A stretch of DNA of 64,000 nucleotides from RGIG1828 sp045654685 (lineage in GTDB: Bacteria > Bacillota > Clostridia > UMGS1810): NCBI GenBank assembly GCA_045654685.1, contig JAZONV010000023.1:39283-103282 (forward strand). Reading direction: 5' to 3'. Shown piece by piece: positions 24,963-34,103 of this stretch (its first letter is position 1; the number at the start of each line of letters is the position of its first letter). The position numbers were made by a program, and so were the translations under genes. Below the pieces are notes generated by a model that did no database searches, had not been told where the DNA came from, and saw only the letters and a list, made by a program, of their open reading frames with translations.

Positions 24963-26678
24963 GTGAATATTTATGAAATAAGACAGGATATGAGAGCACG
25001 CCATACCCGAATATCTGACTATAATCTTCGTGTTGTATACTATGCCAGAGTATCAACAGACAAGTACGACCAATTGCACTCTCTTGAGGCACAAAAAACA
25101 TACTTTGAAAATCTTTTGGCAAGAAACCCGAATTGGACTTTTGTCAGAGGATACGTTGATGAGGGTTTAACCGGAACAAAGATTGATAAAAGAGACAGCT
25201 TCATTGAGATGATGAGAGATGCAAAGCGTGGTAAATTTGACCTTATCTGTACGAAAGAGGTTTCGAGATTTGCAAGAAACACTCTTGACAGTTTAAGCTG
25301 CACAAGAGAGCTTTTGAATTATGGTGTTGCTGTTCTTTTTGAGAATGATAACCTAAACACAGTTGATGAAGATTGTGATTTCAGGCTAACCACTATGGCG
25401 AGTTTGGCACAGGAAGAATCAAGAAAAACATCTGAGAGACTGAAATTTGGTTTTCGTCAATCTGTGGAAAAAGGAGTTGTACTTGGAAACAACTGTATTT
25501 GGGGATACAGAAAAGAAAAAGGCAAGCTGGTTATTGTAGAAGAAGAAGCTGAAATGGTTCGTAAAATCTTTGATATGTATGCAAATGCAGACATGGGGAT
25601 ACGAGCAATAGCAAAGCTCCTCACAGAAATAGGATATAAAAATTCAACCGGAAATCCGCTTACGTTTTCTACTGTAAAAGGCATTCTGATTAATCCTAAG
25701 TACAAAGGTTTTTACTGCGGAAACAAGACGCATAAGGTTCATTTTTTAAGCAATGAAATTGTGTATCTGCCAAAGGATGAATGGGTTGTGTATGAGGACA
25801 ATGAAAAAGTTCCGCCCATTGTATCACCTGAGTTGTGGGACAAGGCGAATCGCAAACTAAAAGCACGCAGTGAGAAGATGTCAAGTGAAGACAAGACAAG
25901 CTATCAGAACAAGTATCTCTACTCCGGTAAAATCTTTTGTGGTGAGCATGGCGATCCTTATCACCATACAATCTATAAGTATAAATCTGGCAACAAGGAA
26001 CTGTGGGCATGCAAAAGGTATAATCAGGGAGATAAATGTAGAAATCCGCTTGTTTATACAACTGAGATTGATGCGGTAATGCGTGAAGTTTACAGTCAGA
26101 TTATCTGTGAAAAAACTGCAATTATAAATGACCTTATAGAACTCTATAAGGAAAGCGGTAGCACAAAGGCGATTGCTAAATCAAAGCATAAGATACAGTC
26201 TGACATAAATGCGATTCTTGCAAAAAAAGACAAGCTCTTAGACCTTGCAATGGATGACAGATTATCCAATGAAGAATTTGAGCAGAGAAACAATGCGTTT
26301 AACGCACAGATTGATGAACTGAGAACACGACTTACTGAACTTGATGAAGAAGAACAGAAAAGTCTTGACTTGAAAGAATCAATAGAAAGTCTTCGTTCAA
26401 GTATCGCTAATGAACTTGACTTTACAGAGGACATCGGCAAAAATGTTGTTGACAGTTTTATTGATAAGATTGTGGTGTATAAAAGTGAAGTTGAGAATCA
26501 GATTGACCTTAAAATCTTTTTGAAACTTCTTCCTACTGCTCCGCAGAACTTTACAGAAAATTCTCATGTTTTGACATTCGGTTCAGGACAGATAATACAG
26601 ACAAGAGGCGGTAATTCAAGAGTATTGAAAGCATATGACTTAACTTTCAATTATGACTTGTGTTATCATCTTGAATAA
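24963..26678 (+). CDS. Large serine recombinase of the spoIVA element
   Basis: 571 aa, GTG start behind AGGAGG. The resolvase catalytic domain (about 22-170) has YARVSTD with the nucleophile Ser31, plus DEGLTGT and TKEVSRFARN. The recombinase domain (PF07508 type) spans about 185-300. A zinc-ribbon segment (FCGEHGDP...WACKRY...KC) spans about 320-365, and a coiled-coil insertion about 415-490, as in phage and skin recombinases. It integrates or excises DNA between attP and attB through a 2-bp crossover. It is the only site-specific recombinase gene seen in the element and so is the natural candidate for acting on the spoIVA junctions. Its promoter is unclear; I see no convincing sigma-E site directly upstream. 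Confidence 0.96.
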   Translation: MNIYEIRQDMRARHTRISDYNLRVVYYARVSTDKYDQLHSLEAQKTYFENLLARNPNWTFVRGYVDEGLTGTKIDKRDSFIEMMRDAKRGKFDLICTKEVSRFARNTLDSLSCTRELLNYGVAVLFENDNLNTVDEDCDFRLTTMASLAQEESRKTSERLKFGFRQSVEKGVVLGNNCIWGYRKEKGKLVIVEEEAEMVRKIFDMYANADMGIRAIAKLLTEIGYKNSTGNPLTFSTVKGILINPKYKGFYCGNKTHKVHFLSNEIVYLPKDEWVVYEDNEKVPPIVSPELWDKANRKLKARSEKMSSEDKTSYQNKYLYSGKIFCGEHGDPYHHTIYKYKSGNKELWACKRYNQGDKCRNPLVYTTEIDAVMREVYSQIICEKTAIINDLIELYKESGSTKAIAKSKHKIQSDINAILAKKDKLLDLAMDDRLSNEEFEQRNNAFNAQIDELRTRLTELDEEEQKSLDLKESIESLRSSIANELDFTEDIGKNVVDSFIDKIVVYKSEVENQIDLKIFLKLLPTAPQNFTENSHVLTFGSGQIIQTRGGNSRVLKAYDLTFNYDLCYHLE

Positions 26679-26682
26679 TAAC

Positions 26683-26731
26683 AAACGGTATAGGGAATGA
26701 CTATTTACTCATTCTCTATACCGTTTTATTG
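26683..26731 (+). terminator. Terminator of the recombinase gene
   Basis: An 18-bp stem with one G-T pair (AAACGGTATAGGGAATGA / TCATTCTCTATACCGTTT), an 8-nt loop, then TATTG. Confidence 0.8.
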
Positions 26732-26741
26732 TGAATACAAC

Positions 26742-26801
26742 AAGGTTCTCCGAAATACTCGCAATTTCAATTGCGTTAGTATTTCGTGAGGTTCTTATTT
26801 T
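26742..26801 (-). terminator. Long imperfect hairpin after the RelE-type gene
   Basis: On the minus strand AAGAACCTCACGAAATACTA pairs imperfectly with TAGTATTTCG-like sequence across TTGAAA. It lies right after the toxin stop at 26802 and probably terminates that operon. Confidence 0.5.
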
Positions 26802-27131
26802 TTAGATTTCATGTTTGTCAGCACGTTTTTTTGCAGTATCATAAACTTCGTCATCAGCTCTTGCACCTATGACTACAACGAGCATTTGACCATCGATTTT
26901 TATGAGTTTATACACAACCCGAATACCAAGACTTTTTAGTTTAATTTTAAGAAAGCCGGATAAATTGTTTCCACGCTTATTACCTAATGGTTTGCCATAT
27001 CCGCCTTCACTGACAGGAAGTGGATTTTCAAGCACTTTTTCAAGTGCTTTTGCTACAACTATGCGCTCATTGCCTGAAAGCTCTTTAAAATCTTTCTTTG
27101 CTTCCGGGAGATAGACTAATTTCCAATTCAT
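26802..27131 (-). CDS. RelE/Txe-type toxin
   Basis: 109 aa. It has the RelE fold pattern: WKLVYLPEAKKDFKEL at the start, helices NERIVVAKALEKVLENPLP, the central RGNNLSGFLKIKL and the strand LGIRVVYKLIKIDG. These toxins cut mRNA in the ribosome. The start overlaps the antitoxin stop by 4 nt (27128-27131), a standard coupled pair. Confidence 0.88.
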   Translation of the reverse strand: MNWKLVYLPEAKKDFKELSGNERIVVAKALEKVLENPLPVSEGGYGKPLGNKRGNNLSGFLKIKLKSLGIRVVYKLIKIDGQMLVVVIGARADDEVYDTAKKRADKHEI

Positions 27132-27451
27132 TCAAACTCCACCTCGCCGATTGTATCTAAATCTTCTTCTGTAATACCAAGTTCTTTATACAGGTCTTCA
27201 CTTGAAATCAAGTTTGCCGGATTGAAATTCTGCATTCTTTCATTTGCTATACTCAAAAGTCTTGCATCATTAACTTCATCCATCAATTTAACATATTCAT
27301 CGGGAGACATAAGAACACATTCAGCGCTGTTGTTTTTCATAACAACCTTTGCTCCGCTTTGCTTAACATCTTCAAAAATCTTTCCGGCCAAACCTCTGTT
27401 AAATAATGAAATAGAAATTGTATCTCGAATAGCACTTGTGATATTTGCCAT
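27128..27451 (-). CDS. Phd/YefM-type antitoxin
   Basis: 107 aa from ATG 27451, with GGAGGTGA upstream; the longer upstream frame is not coding. The N-terminal Phd fold (SISLFNRGLAGKIFEDVKQSGAKVVMKNNSAECVLMSPDEYVKLMD in pieces) binds DNA and represses. The C-terminal tail neutralises the toxin. It has its own promoter at 27473-27501. Confidence 0.88.
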   Translation of the reverse strand: MANITSAIRDTISISLFNRGLAGKIFEDVKQSGAKVVMKNNSAECVLMSPDEYVKLMDEVNDARLLSIANERMQNFNPANLISSEDLYKELGITEEDLDTIGEVEFE

Positions 27452-27472
27452 AATTCTCACCTCCGCATATAT

Positions 27473-27501
27473 AGTATAACACGTTATATTTAATTTGTCA
27501 A
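27473..27501 (-). promoter_or_regulatory. Promoter of the RelE/Phd operon
   Basis: The minus-strand TTGACA (27496-27501), 17-bp spacer and TATACT (27473-27478). Confidence 0.7.
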
Positions 27502-27589
27502 CATATTTACTGATAAATTTACAGATGAATATGTTGTCTATTATAGTATATGCAAATAAAGATAAAATGATTATTTTTTTAATCATTAA

Positions 27590-27730
27590 AACCACTCGAC
27601 AAACTGCAAAATATCCGCTATAATACACATCATAAAATAAAAACTTTTTAAAGACTTGGGTTTGCTACCCATCATACATTCGACTGATGTCGACATCAAG
27701 ACAGAAGTTTTGACAGAATTAGCATCTAAA
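27590..27730 (+). repeat. Cassette junction A (promoter - att arm - CA core - X)
   Basis: A promoter TCGACA (27596-27601) / 17 bp / TATAAT (27619-27624) reads rightwards. The att arm AAAGACTTGGGTTTGCTAC (27650-27668) is identical to the right-end arm at 39641. The core ATCATACAT has its CA at 27677-27678. The right half X encodes, in the spoIVA frame, IIHSTDVDIKTEVLT, similar to SpoIVA's IIHMIRADIETEVSP. A terminator follows at 27731. Confidence 0.85.
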
Positions 27731-27775
27731 AACAACCCACTTATTTCAAAAATAGCTGAATAAGTGGGTTGTTTT
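27731..27775. terminator. Bidirectional terminator at the left edge of cassette 1
   Basis: AACAACCCACTTATT / AATAAGTGGGTTGTT (15 bp, perfect) with a 13-nt loop. It stops the helicase gene (stop at 27774) and any RNA coming from junction A's promoter. Confidence 0.85.
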
Positions 27776-30629
27776 ACAATATTGTATCCATAAGCTGATG
27801 AGCAACATCACTATTTTCAAATCTCATAATACTTTCTTCGTGAGTACCGAAACTCAGAAAATTTACACTTCCATACCAAACAACAGATTGATCTATAATT
27901 GCAAATTTTTGATGAAAATCAGATTTATAAATAACTTTGATTCCGTACTGTTTTAATTGTTCGGAACAATCAATAACGCTCTGCTTGTTCCTATCCTTAA
28001 AATCATCGGGAGGTCTTGTAACAATCGTGACTGACACATTACTCATTGTTAGTGGAGATAATACTTTCAATATTTGAGTTAAGCGTGCTTTTCTCATAAA
28101 TGGACTAACTATTAAAATCTCATTTCGTGTGGTTTCAACATCTCTGCAAAATACTGGATAAAATGTCTTACCATCATATATCAAATCAGGTGAAGCATTT
28201 GAGGATGTTGTAATTTTTGTTTTATATCCTATTGCAGAATAGCTTTTCACTCTTTTCTGATACATTCTTTCTAAAACAGGAACATGAATATCAATATAAT
28301 CATAAATCTGAACTTCGGTTTTGCCTGGATAATTACGGTGAAGTCTTCCTGCGTACTGTGCAACCTTACCTTTCCAGGCAATTGGTAATGCTAAAAATAA
28401 AGTATCAAGACGAGGATAGTCAAATCCTTCACCTACATACCTTCCGGTTGCTACAACTACCAAAGACTCTTCCTGAGGAATATTCTCTAATTTTTCAAGG
28501 GTTTCTCGCCTTGATTTTGCTGATGCTGTTCCCACAATTTCTATCACATTATCACAATGTGGCTTTAACAGTTCTGCAAACAATGTAACATGCTCACGCC
28601 GTTCGGTTAGAATTATAGGAGTTCTGCCGTTTTTAATAGCTGCTACTACATCATTTACTATTAAATTATTCCTCATAGCATCATCTGATAATTTTTTATA
28701 TAATGCGGTTATATTATCATCTGATATGTTTCTAAACGAAGTGAATCTCGGAATTAAGTAGTGTTCAAATTCTCTTTTATCTGCCTGAGCCTTTGCATCA
28801 ACTCTGTATCTTATAGACCCACACTGCATAAAAATTATTGGATGGTGTCCGTCTTGACGAGTCGGAGTTGCTGTAAGACCATATACGTATTTTGCATTCA
28901 CATATTTTAATATTTTTTCGAAGTTTACAGCGGAAACATGGTGGCATTCATCAACAATAATCATACCATAATTACGTACAAGTTCCTTTACTTCATCACC
29001 ATCAACAAGTGATTGCATTACAGCTACATCTACAATACCGTTTAATGTATCTTTTCCGGCTCCGAGCAAGCCAACAGGCGACCACACTTTTTTCCCGCCT
29101 CTGCCTTTCCGTTGTTCAGGCGGAGTAATATCAAATGTCAAAAACTGTTCAAGAGACTTTTTCCATTGTTGCATTAACGCCTGAGTATGTACCAAAATCA
29201 GAGTGTTTGTTTTTCTTTTGCTTGATATATATGAGGCAATTACAGTTTTACCAAATGCAGTAGTGGCTGAAAGCACTCCAATATTATGTTTCAATAGTTC
29301 ACTTACAGCTAGTTCCTGTTCATCGCGCAGTTTACCATTAAATTCAACAGGTATATATTCACCTTGATTTGTTTTATCAATTATGGTGTACTCCTTTACC
29401 TTATCAGCAAGCATATCACATAGTGCCGATTCGCAACCGCGAGGCAGTCCTATATATGAGCCAGTAATATCCACTGTACATATAATGCATGGTTTATCAT
29501 AAATCGGCAATCTCATAGCCTGCGATTTGTAAAAGTCAGGATTTTTAAATGCAGCAAGTCGCTTGATTTGATTTTGTGCATTAGCAGATAATCCTTCTCG
29601 TGGGATATATATCATGTTAGAACGCACAATTTCTAATTTATTCGGAAAATCGCTGCTTGTCAGTTGTATTTTTTGTTTTGTTTCCCAAGGCTTTTCAGGA
29701 GATTCATCGACAAGTATTCCCAAAACATCTTTTTTAGAATATGAATCCAGTATATTTTCAATAGCTTGCTTACTTGTCTTTTGAATTTTTGATAAATACT
29801 CCCATTGGTCTGAATATGACTTGAAATCTTTGTTAAGAAAAACGCTGTTATCATTTTTTCGTGCTTGACCTTGTAATGGTAATGCAATTAAATTGCCAAA
29901 GCCACCATTTGGCATAGTATCTTGATTCGGGAACAATCTGTCATATGAAGAAAATGAAAGCTCACTTCGCTTTTCCATTGCTTTTGTCAAGATCAAACTT
30001 CCAAGCCTACGAGCTGTAGCTGCCGGAACAGGAACATCAAAGAATATCCAGATATGTGCACCGCTACCCGAACGAGAACGCTCAATATATGCAGGTATAT
30101 TTAGTTCATCGCATATTTCACAAAATGCCAAAACATCTTTTTCGTATTCTCTATCATCAAAATCAGCACACAAAAAATGGCATGTTTCATCAACAAGCAT
30201 AGGATAAATTCCTATAACATCTCTTCCGTAATAGTCTTTACCTTCAAGATGCTTGTATATATCTTCATCCGTAATCGGAGATAATTTGCGATTCGGGCAA
30301 GCTGAACATTTATATTTCCTTTTATCGCACAAACCATCTGCCCATTCATTTTCACATACAGGTTGATATCCGCTTTTCTCTGTTGTTTTACTGTACCATC
30401 TCCTTGCAAAAATATCTTCACGACCGCAGAACAAAGAACGGTACAGTAATATTTTTTCAGTTGTAGAACTATATTTGTTTATTCCTGCCGAGGTTTCAAG
30501 AATAATTTTTTCTTCTATTTCAACAGGTATACCAAGCTTTGCTTTCAAATCATTAACTTGACTTTTTAAATTTTTGTTTTCCTCGAGCAATGCATTATAT
30601 TTATTTAATAATTCATCGTATGAAAGCAT
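27774..30629 (-). CDS. TOTE-type primase-helicase-nuclease fusion
   Basis: 951 aa from ATG 30629 with AGGTGA upstream; a GTG 9 nt earlier is possible. In order: an N-terminal coiled coil (1-35); a cysteine knot (CDKRKYKCSACPNRK, about 101-115); an archaeo-eukaryotic primase domain with CADFDD (about 154-159) and RSRSGSGAHIWIFF; an SF2 helicase with ATTAFGKTVIA (Walker A), DECHHVSA and TATPTRQDG; and a C-terminal PLD-type nuclease with HQKFAIIDQSVVWYGSVN (the HxK motif). Primase, helicase and nuclease in one chain is the composition described for TOTE conflict systems, which are thought to attack or repair invading DNA. It is in cassette 1, behind an AAA/DUF4143 gene. Confidence 0.9.
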   Translation of the reverse strand: MLSYDELLNKYNALLEENKNLKSQVNDLKAKLGIPVEIEEKIILETSAGINKYSSTTEKILLYRSLFCGREDIFARRWYSKTTEKSGYQPVCENEWADGLCDKRKYKCSACPNRKLSPITDEDIYKHLEGKDYYGRDVIGIYPMLVDETCHFLCADFDDREYEKDVLAFCEICDELNIPAYIERSRSGSGAHIWIFFDVPVPAATARRLGSLILTKAMEKRSELSFSSYDRLFPNQDTMPNGGFGNLIALPLQGQARKNDNSVFLNKDFKSYSDQWEYLSKIQKTSKQAIENILDSYSKKDVLGILVDESPEKPWETKQKIQLTSSDFPNKLEIVRSNMIYIPREGLSANAQNQIKRLAAFKNPDFYKSQAMRLPIYDKPCIICTVDITGSYIGLPRGCESALCDMLADKVKEYTIIDKTNQGEYIPVEFNGKLRDEQELAVSELLKHNIGVLSATTAFGKTVIASYISSKRKTNTLILVHTQALMQQWKKSLEQFLTFDITPPEQRKGRGGKKVWSPVGLLGAGKDTLNGIVDVAVMQSLVDGDEVKELVRNYGMIIVDECHHVSAVNFEKILKYVNAKYVYGLTATPTRQDGHHPIIFMQCGSIRYRVDAKAQADKREFEHYLIPRFTSFRNISDDNITALYKKLSDDAMRNNLIVNDVVAAIKNGRTPIILTERREHVTLFAELLKPHCDNVIEIVGTASAKSRRETLEKLENIPQEESLVVVATGRYVGEGFDYPRLDTLFLALPIAWKGKVAQYAGRLHRNYPGKTEVQIYDYIDIHVPVLERMYQKRVKSYSAIGYKTKITTSSNASPDLIYDGKTFYPVFCRDVETTRNEILIVSPFMRKARLTQILKVLSPLTMSNVSVTIVTRPPDDFKDRNKQSVIDCSEQLKQYGIKVIYKSDFHQKFAIIDQSVVWYGSVNFLSFGTHEESIMRFENSDVAHQLMDTIL

Positions 30630-30652
30630 TGGTATCACCTACCCAAAACATT

Positions 30653-31942
30653 TTATAATTCAAGTGAGTTTTCATTCAGAAGAAATTCGTACAACCCCAA
30701 GTGAAGAATTCCATTTTCATCTGTCCAAGGTCTCATACTTGACTTCGTTATAAGTATTTTTTTGAAAAAATCCTTGGTATGCATAAATGGTCTTATTTCG
30801 GTCGCCAGCTTAGTTTTATCTTCAACACTAAGTGCAGACTGAATATAATATTTCTTTGAACCCAAATTAACCACAAAATCTATTTCACATTGCTTTCTGA
30901 CTCTTTTTCCATCTATTGTTTCGCACACTTCCACAACGCCCACATCAACAGAATAACCTCTTACAAGAAGCTCATTATAGATTATATTCTCCATAATGTG
31001 TGTTTCTTCTTGTTGTCTGAAATTAAGCCTTGCATTACGAAGACCAACATCTGCACAATAGTATTTTAACGGATATTCAAAAAACTTTTTTCCTTTAACA
31101 TCATATCTTTTCGCTTCGCTGAACAGGAAAGATTCCGTAAGAAGGTTGATATATTTTGATATAGTGGTGCTGGACACCGGAATATGTTTTACAGATTTCA
31201 ATGTATCTGCCAGCTTTTTAGAATTCGTAAGAGAACCAATTGCCGAACACAAATCATCCGTTAAATTTTCAAGGACTTCCGGCATTTCAATTTCATATCT
31301 TTCGATAATATCTTTAAAATACGTTTCTGTAAATAAACCGCGCAGATAATTCATTTTTTCCGAGTCAGACTTTTTTGATAAAACAAGTGGCATTCCTCCA
31401 AACAAAGCATAATCTTCATATACTTCGCTCTTATCTCCACCAACCCAGTTATAATATTCTTTAAATGAAATCGGATAAACCTTAAGTTCGTCTCCTCTGC
31501 CTCTAAAAACCGTCAGTACATCTTTTGTAAGCATTTTAGAATTACTTCCGGTGACATATATATCCACATTACGAAGTCTCATTAACCCATTTAGGACGTT
31601 ATAAAGTTTAATATCCTCAGGGTTTTTAAGTTCTTCTTTTGAAATAGCATATTGAACTTCGTCAATCAGAATATAGTACATATTATCATTTTCTATCCGT
31701 GAGCGAACATATTTTGAAAGCTCATCCGGATTACGGTATTTTACATATGTGTCATCATCAAGTGCGATTGTGATAATCTGTTCTTTGTTCACACCGCATT
31801 CAATAAGATAATCATAAAATAAGTTGAACAGCAAATAACTTTTGCCGCATCTTCTGATGCCCGTTATTACTTTAACTAATCCATTTTCTCTTTTATCAGC
31901 AAGTCTCTGTAAATATATATCTCGTTTAATTTCATTATTCAT
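30653..31942 (-). CDS. AAA ATPase with DUF4143 domain (cassette 1)
   Basis: 429 aa, with AGGAGT before the ATG. Walker A is GIRRCGKSYLL (about 28-38), Walker B is ILIDEVQ, then TGSNSKML (sensor 1). A C-terminal DUF4143/restriction-like domain carries CEIDFVV and YYIQSALS. This family is abundant in gut Firmicutes and often lies in genomic islands; its biochemical role is not established. Two paralogues occupy cassettes 2 and 4, which suggests that the array collects them. It probably shares a transcript with the TOTE gene 23 bp downstream. Confidence 0.9.
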   Translation of the reverse strand: MNNEIKRDIYLQRLADKRENGLVKVITGIRRCGKSYLLFNLFYDYLIECGVNKEQIITIALDDDTYVKYRNPDELSKYVRSRIENDNMYYILIDEVQYAISKEELKNPEDIKLYNVLNGLMRLRNVDIYVTGSNSKMLTKDVLTVFRGRGDELKVYPISFKEYYNWVGGDKSEVYEDYALFGGMPLVLSKKSDSEKMNYLRGLFTETYFKDIIERYEIEMPEVLENLTDDLCSAIGSLTNSKKLADTLKSVKHIPVSSTTISKYINLLTESFLFSEAKRYDVKGKKFFEYPLKYYCADVGLRNARLNFRQQEETHIMENIIYNELLVRGYSVDVGVVEVCETIDGKRVRKQCEIDFVVNLGSKKYYIQSALSVEDKTKLATEIRPFMHTKDFFKKILITKSSMRPWTDENGILHLGLYEFLLNENSLEL

Positions 31943-31997
31943 TGCAATACTCCTTACAATTGAAATTTGCGTGATTTAGCCACTAACTTTCAAGTGT

Positions 31998-32026
31998 ATT
32001 ATATCATTATTTTTTCAAAAATTCAA
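31998..32026 (-). promoter_or_regulatory. Promoter of the cassette 1 operon
   Basis: The minus-strand TTGAAT (32021-32026), 17-bp spacer and TATAAT (31998-32003). Confidence 0.65.
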
Positions 32027-32081
32027 TATTTTATGCAAAATTTATTGTAATTGAAATTGTTTTGTAAATTATATGCTCAAA

Positions 32082-32213
32082 AAACACTAGACAAACCACA
32101 AAATATCCGCTATAATACACATCATAACCCCAAATCCAATTAAAGACTTGGGTTTGCTACTTATCATACATTCGACAGATGTCGACATAAAGACAGAAGT
32201 TTTGACAGATATT
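32082..32213 (+). repeat. Cassette junction B
   Basis: Promoter TAGACA (32088-32093) / 17 bp / TATAAT (32111-32116). The att arm at 32142-32160 is identical to the right-end arm. CA core at 32169-32170. X runs from 32171 and reads HSTDVDIKTEVLTDI in the spoIVA frame, then stops. Confidence 0.85.
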
Positions 32214-32224
32214 TAAATAATACT

Positions 32225-32282
32225 GTTTCAAAAAAAGCACAAAACTATGCGAAATTCAATAGTTTCGTGCTTTTTTTGAAAC
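32225..32282. terminator. Bidirectional terminator at the left edge of cassette 2
   Basis: GTTTCAAAAAAAGCAC and following bases pair with GTGCTTTTTTTGAAAC over about 24 bp with one mismatch. It faces both the ATPase gene's end and junction B's promoter. Confidence 0.85.
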
Positions 32283-32295
32283 ATTTTGTTTTTTA

Positions 32296-33519
32296 TTACA
32301 ACATTTTATTCTCTTTGATAAAATCAATCATATTTAAATGCAAAATTCCATCTCGTTTTTGCAGTAAAATGTCAGTAGTGAATAAATATTTAGGGAAATT
32401 ATCTCTGATTTGAGTGAACGGTCTGTATTCTCGCTCCTCGGTAGATTGTTCAGCAATAGTCATGGCGACCTGTATATAAAAATAGTCATCTACATTCTGT
32501 CTTACAATAAAATCACATTCAAGATTTCCAATCTTTCCAACACTAAGCTTATAACCTTTGCTTTTTAAATAGCAGAATAATATATTTTCAAGTACCGGAC
32601 CATAATTTATTCTACCATCTACATTCAAAGAATAATATATACTTAAATCTGCAAGATAATACTTTTGTTCCGTTTTCATTGATTGTTTGGATTTCAGGTC
32701 AAATCTTGGACATTTATATATTATTTTTGCGTTTTCAAGCATTTCAATATATTTGTGTACAGTATTCTCTTTCACCGCTATATTTTCTTTTGCTAAATAC
32801 TCGACGATATTAGATACATTTATCGTTGAACCAAAGTTATTTATAACAAACGACTGTACTTTTTCAAATGCAACACGGTTTCTTATCTTTTTGTTTTTTG
32901 ATATATCTTTTTCAAAAATTTGCGTAATGACACTTTGTACATATAAATTTCTGTCATCAATATTATCAAACTCCAAGGATTTAGGAAATCCGCCATCACG
33001 AATATATTCTGTAAATTCTTCTACAACATTTTGAGATACAACTTTTTCCATAAACTTCTTCATTTCCAAATACTCGTAAAATGTCAGGGTGAACATCTCT
33101 ATTTCCACATATCTGCCTGTCAGCTTGGTCATAAGCTCACCACTTAAAAGATAGGAATTAGAACCTGTAATAAATATAGAATGACCATCTTCTCTGTAAG
33201 CGTTTATTACTTCTTCAAAACCTTTTACATTTTGTATTTCATCAATAAAAATATATTTTTTCTCATTATCCGTTATATATCCGTCAATAACTTCTTCTAA
33301 TCTGTCAGCAGTTTTAATATTCTTAAATCCTCTTTTATCAAGATTGATGTTTATAATATTACCCTCCGAAACACCGTTATTCTTTAAATCTTTAATAACA
33401 GAAAGTAAAAAGAAAGACTTGCCACATCGTCTGATGCCAGTCACAACTTTTATTATATCGCTATGATAAAATCCTCTTATCTTATTTAAATACTCTTCTC
33501 TCATAAAAATATTATCCAT
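32296..33519 (-). CDS. AAA ATPase with DUF4143 domain (cassette 2)
   Basis: 407 aa, with AAAGGAGG before the ATG. Walker A is GIRRCGKSFFLLS, Walker B is IFIDEIQNVKG, and sensor TGSNSYLL is present. The C-terminal DUF4143 part ends with LECDFIVRQNVDDYFYIQVA, a D...Q-x restriction-like pattern. It belongs to the same broad family as the cassette 1 and 4 ATPases, but sequence similarity outside the motifs is low, so it was probably acquired separately rather than duplicated in place. Confidence 0.9.
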   Translation of the reverse strand: MDNIFMREEYLNKIRGFYHSDIIKVVTGIRRCGKSFFLLSVIKDLKNNGVSEGNIININLDKRGFKNIKTADRLEEVIDGYITDNEKKYIFIDEIQNVKGFEEVINAYREDGHSIFITGSNSYLLSGELMTKLTGRYVEIEMFTLTFYEYLEMKKFMEKVVSQNVVEEFTEYIRDGGFPKSLEFDNIDDRNLYVQSVITQIFEKDISKNKKIRNRVAFEKVQSFVINNFGSTINVSNIVEYLAKENIAVKENTVHKYIEMLENAKIIYKCPRFDLKSKQSMKTEQKYYLADLSIYYSLNVDGRINYGPVLENILFCYLKSKGYKLSVGKIGNLECDFIVRQNVDDYFYIQVAMTIAEQSTEEREYRPFTQIRDNFPKYLFTTDILLQKRDGILHLNMIDFIKENKML

Positions 33520-33880
33520 AACAAAACCTCCTTTGACTATATTCCACCATAAGTAAAAATGCTTGCTTGCAAGGGCATTTTTACGCAGCCGTCAATATTA
33601 CAGGTGTGCAACGCACACAAGCGGCAAAGCCGCAAAGGATTGCAACGCAAGCCTTACTGTATATATTATACCACATTTTTAGAAAAATGCAAGTTAAGGG
33701 GATAAAATTTATATTTTTTGTTGAAAAATCCCTTTAACTTAAGTTTTTAAATGTCATAAATCAAAATAGTATCAATTTTTTATATTTGTGGCGAATAGAT
33801 TTGCGTTGTTTTGACAAAGACTTTTAATACACAAATTTTATTTTCTGTGTATCAAAAGTAAAAGTAAAATTCTCAAAAAC
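33520..33880. repeat. Cluster of short hairpins upstream of the cassette 2 gene
   Basis: AAAAATGC/GCATTTTT (33555-33582), GTGTGC-AAC-GCACAC (33604-33618) and GCGGC-AAA-GCCGC (33621-33633) follow one another in a GC-richer patch. Further on AAGTTAAGGGGAT/AATCCCTTTAACTT (about 33693-33742) and ACTTTTAATACACA/TGTGTATCAAAAGT (about 33820-33860) form longer hairpins. No gene is visible. These may be terminators or intergenic repeat units. Confidence 0.55.
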
Positions 33881-34020
33881 CACTCGACAAACCGCCAAAT
33901 ATCCGCTATAATACACATCATAAAATAAAAATTAATTAAAGACTTAGGTTTGCTGCCTATCATACATTCGACTGATGTCGCCATCAAGACAGAAGTTTCG
34001 ACAGGAATAGCATCTAAAAT
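33878..34020 (+). repeat. Cassette junction C
   Basis: Promoter TCGACA (33884-33889) / 17 bp / TATAAT (33907-33912). The att arm at 33938-33956 has two changes (TTAGG, GCTGC). CA core at 33965-33966. X reads HSTDVAIKTEVSTGIASKI. Confidence 0.85.
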
Positions 34021-34074
34021 CAAAAATAACGGTATAGAGTTTAGTGGGCTCCATAACCAGTGTCTTTTTAATTT

Positions 34075-34097
34075 CATACTTGTAGGTATGCTTTTTT
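34075..34097. terminator. Short hairpin with T tract near the left edge of cassette 3
   Basis: CATAC-TTGTAG-GTATG followed by CTTTTTT. It is the weakest of the cassette-edge terminators. Confidence 0.5.
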
Positions 34098-34103
34098 GAT
34101 GTA

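Larger units (their letters stand above)
27677..32169. mobile_element. Cassette 1: TOTE-type protein and AAA/DUF4143 ATPase (4.5 kb)
   Basis: It is bounded by the CA cores of junctions A and B. Both genes are on the minus strand, 14-23 bp apart, with a promoter at the right end and a terminator against junction A. Confidence 0.75.
32169..33965. mobile_element. Cassette 2: AAA/DUF4143 ATPase (1.8 kb)
   Basis: Between the CA cores of junctions B and C. It has one minus-strand gene, a terminator next to junction B, and about 360 bp of hairpin-rich sequence before junction C. Confidence 0.75.

Noticed and set aside
27650..27750. A translated small peptide across junction A (KDLGLLPIIHSTDVD...)
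   Set aside because: The frame is open to 27755, but no start codon with a ribosome binding site exists and the frame stops early at junctions B and D.
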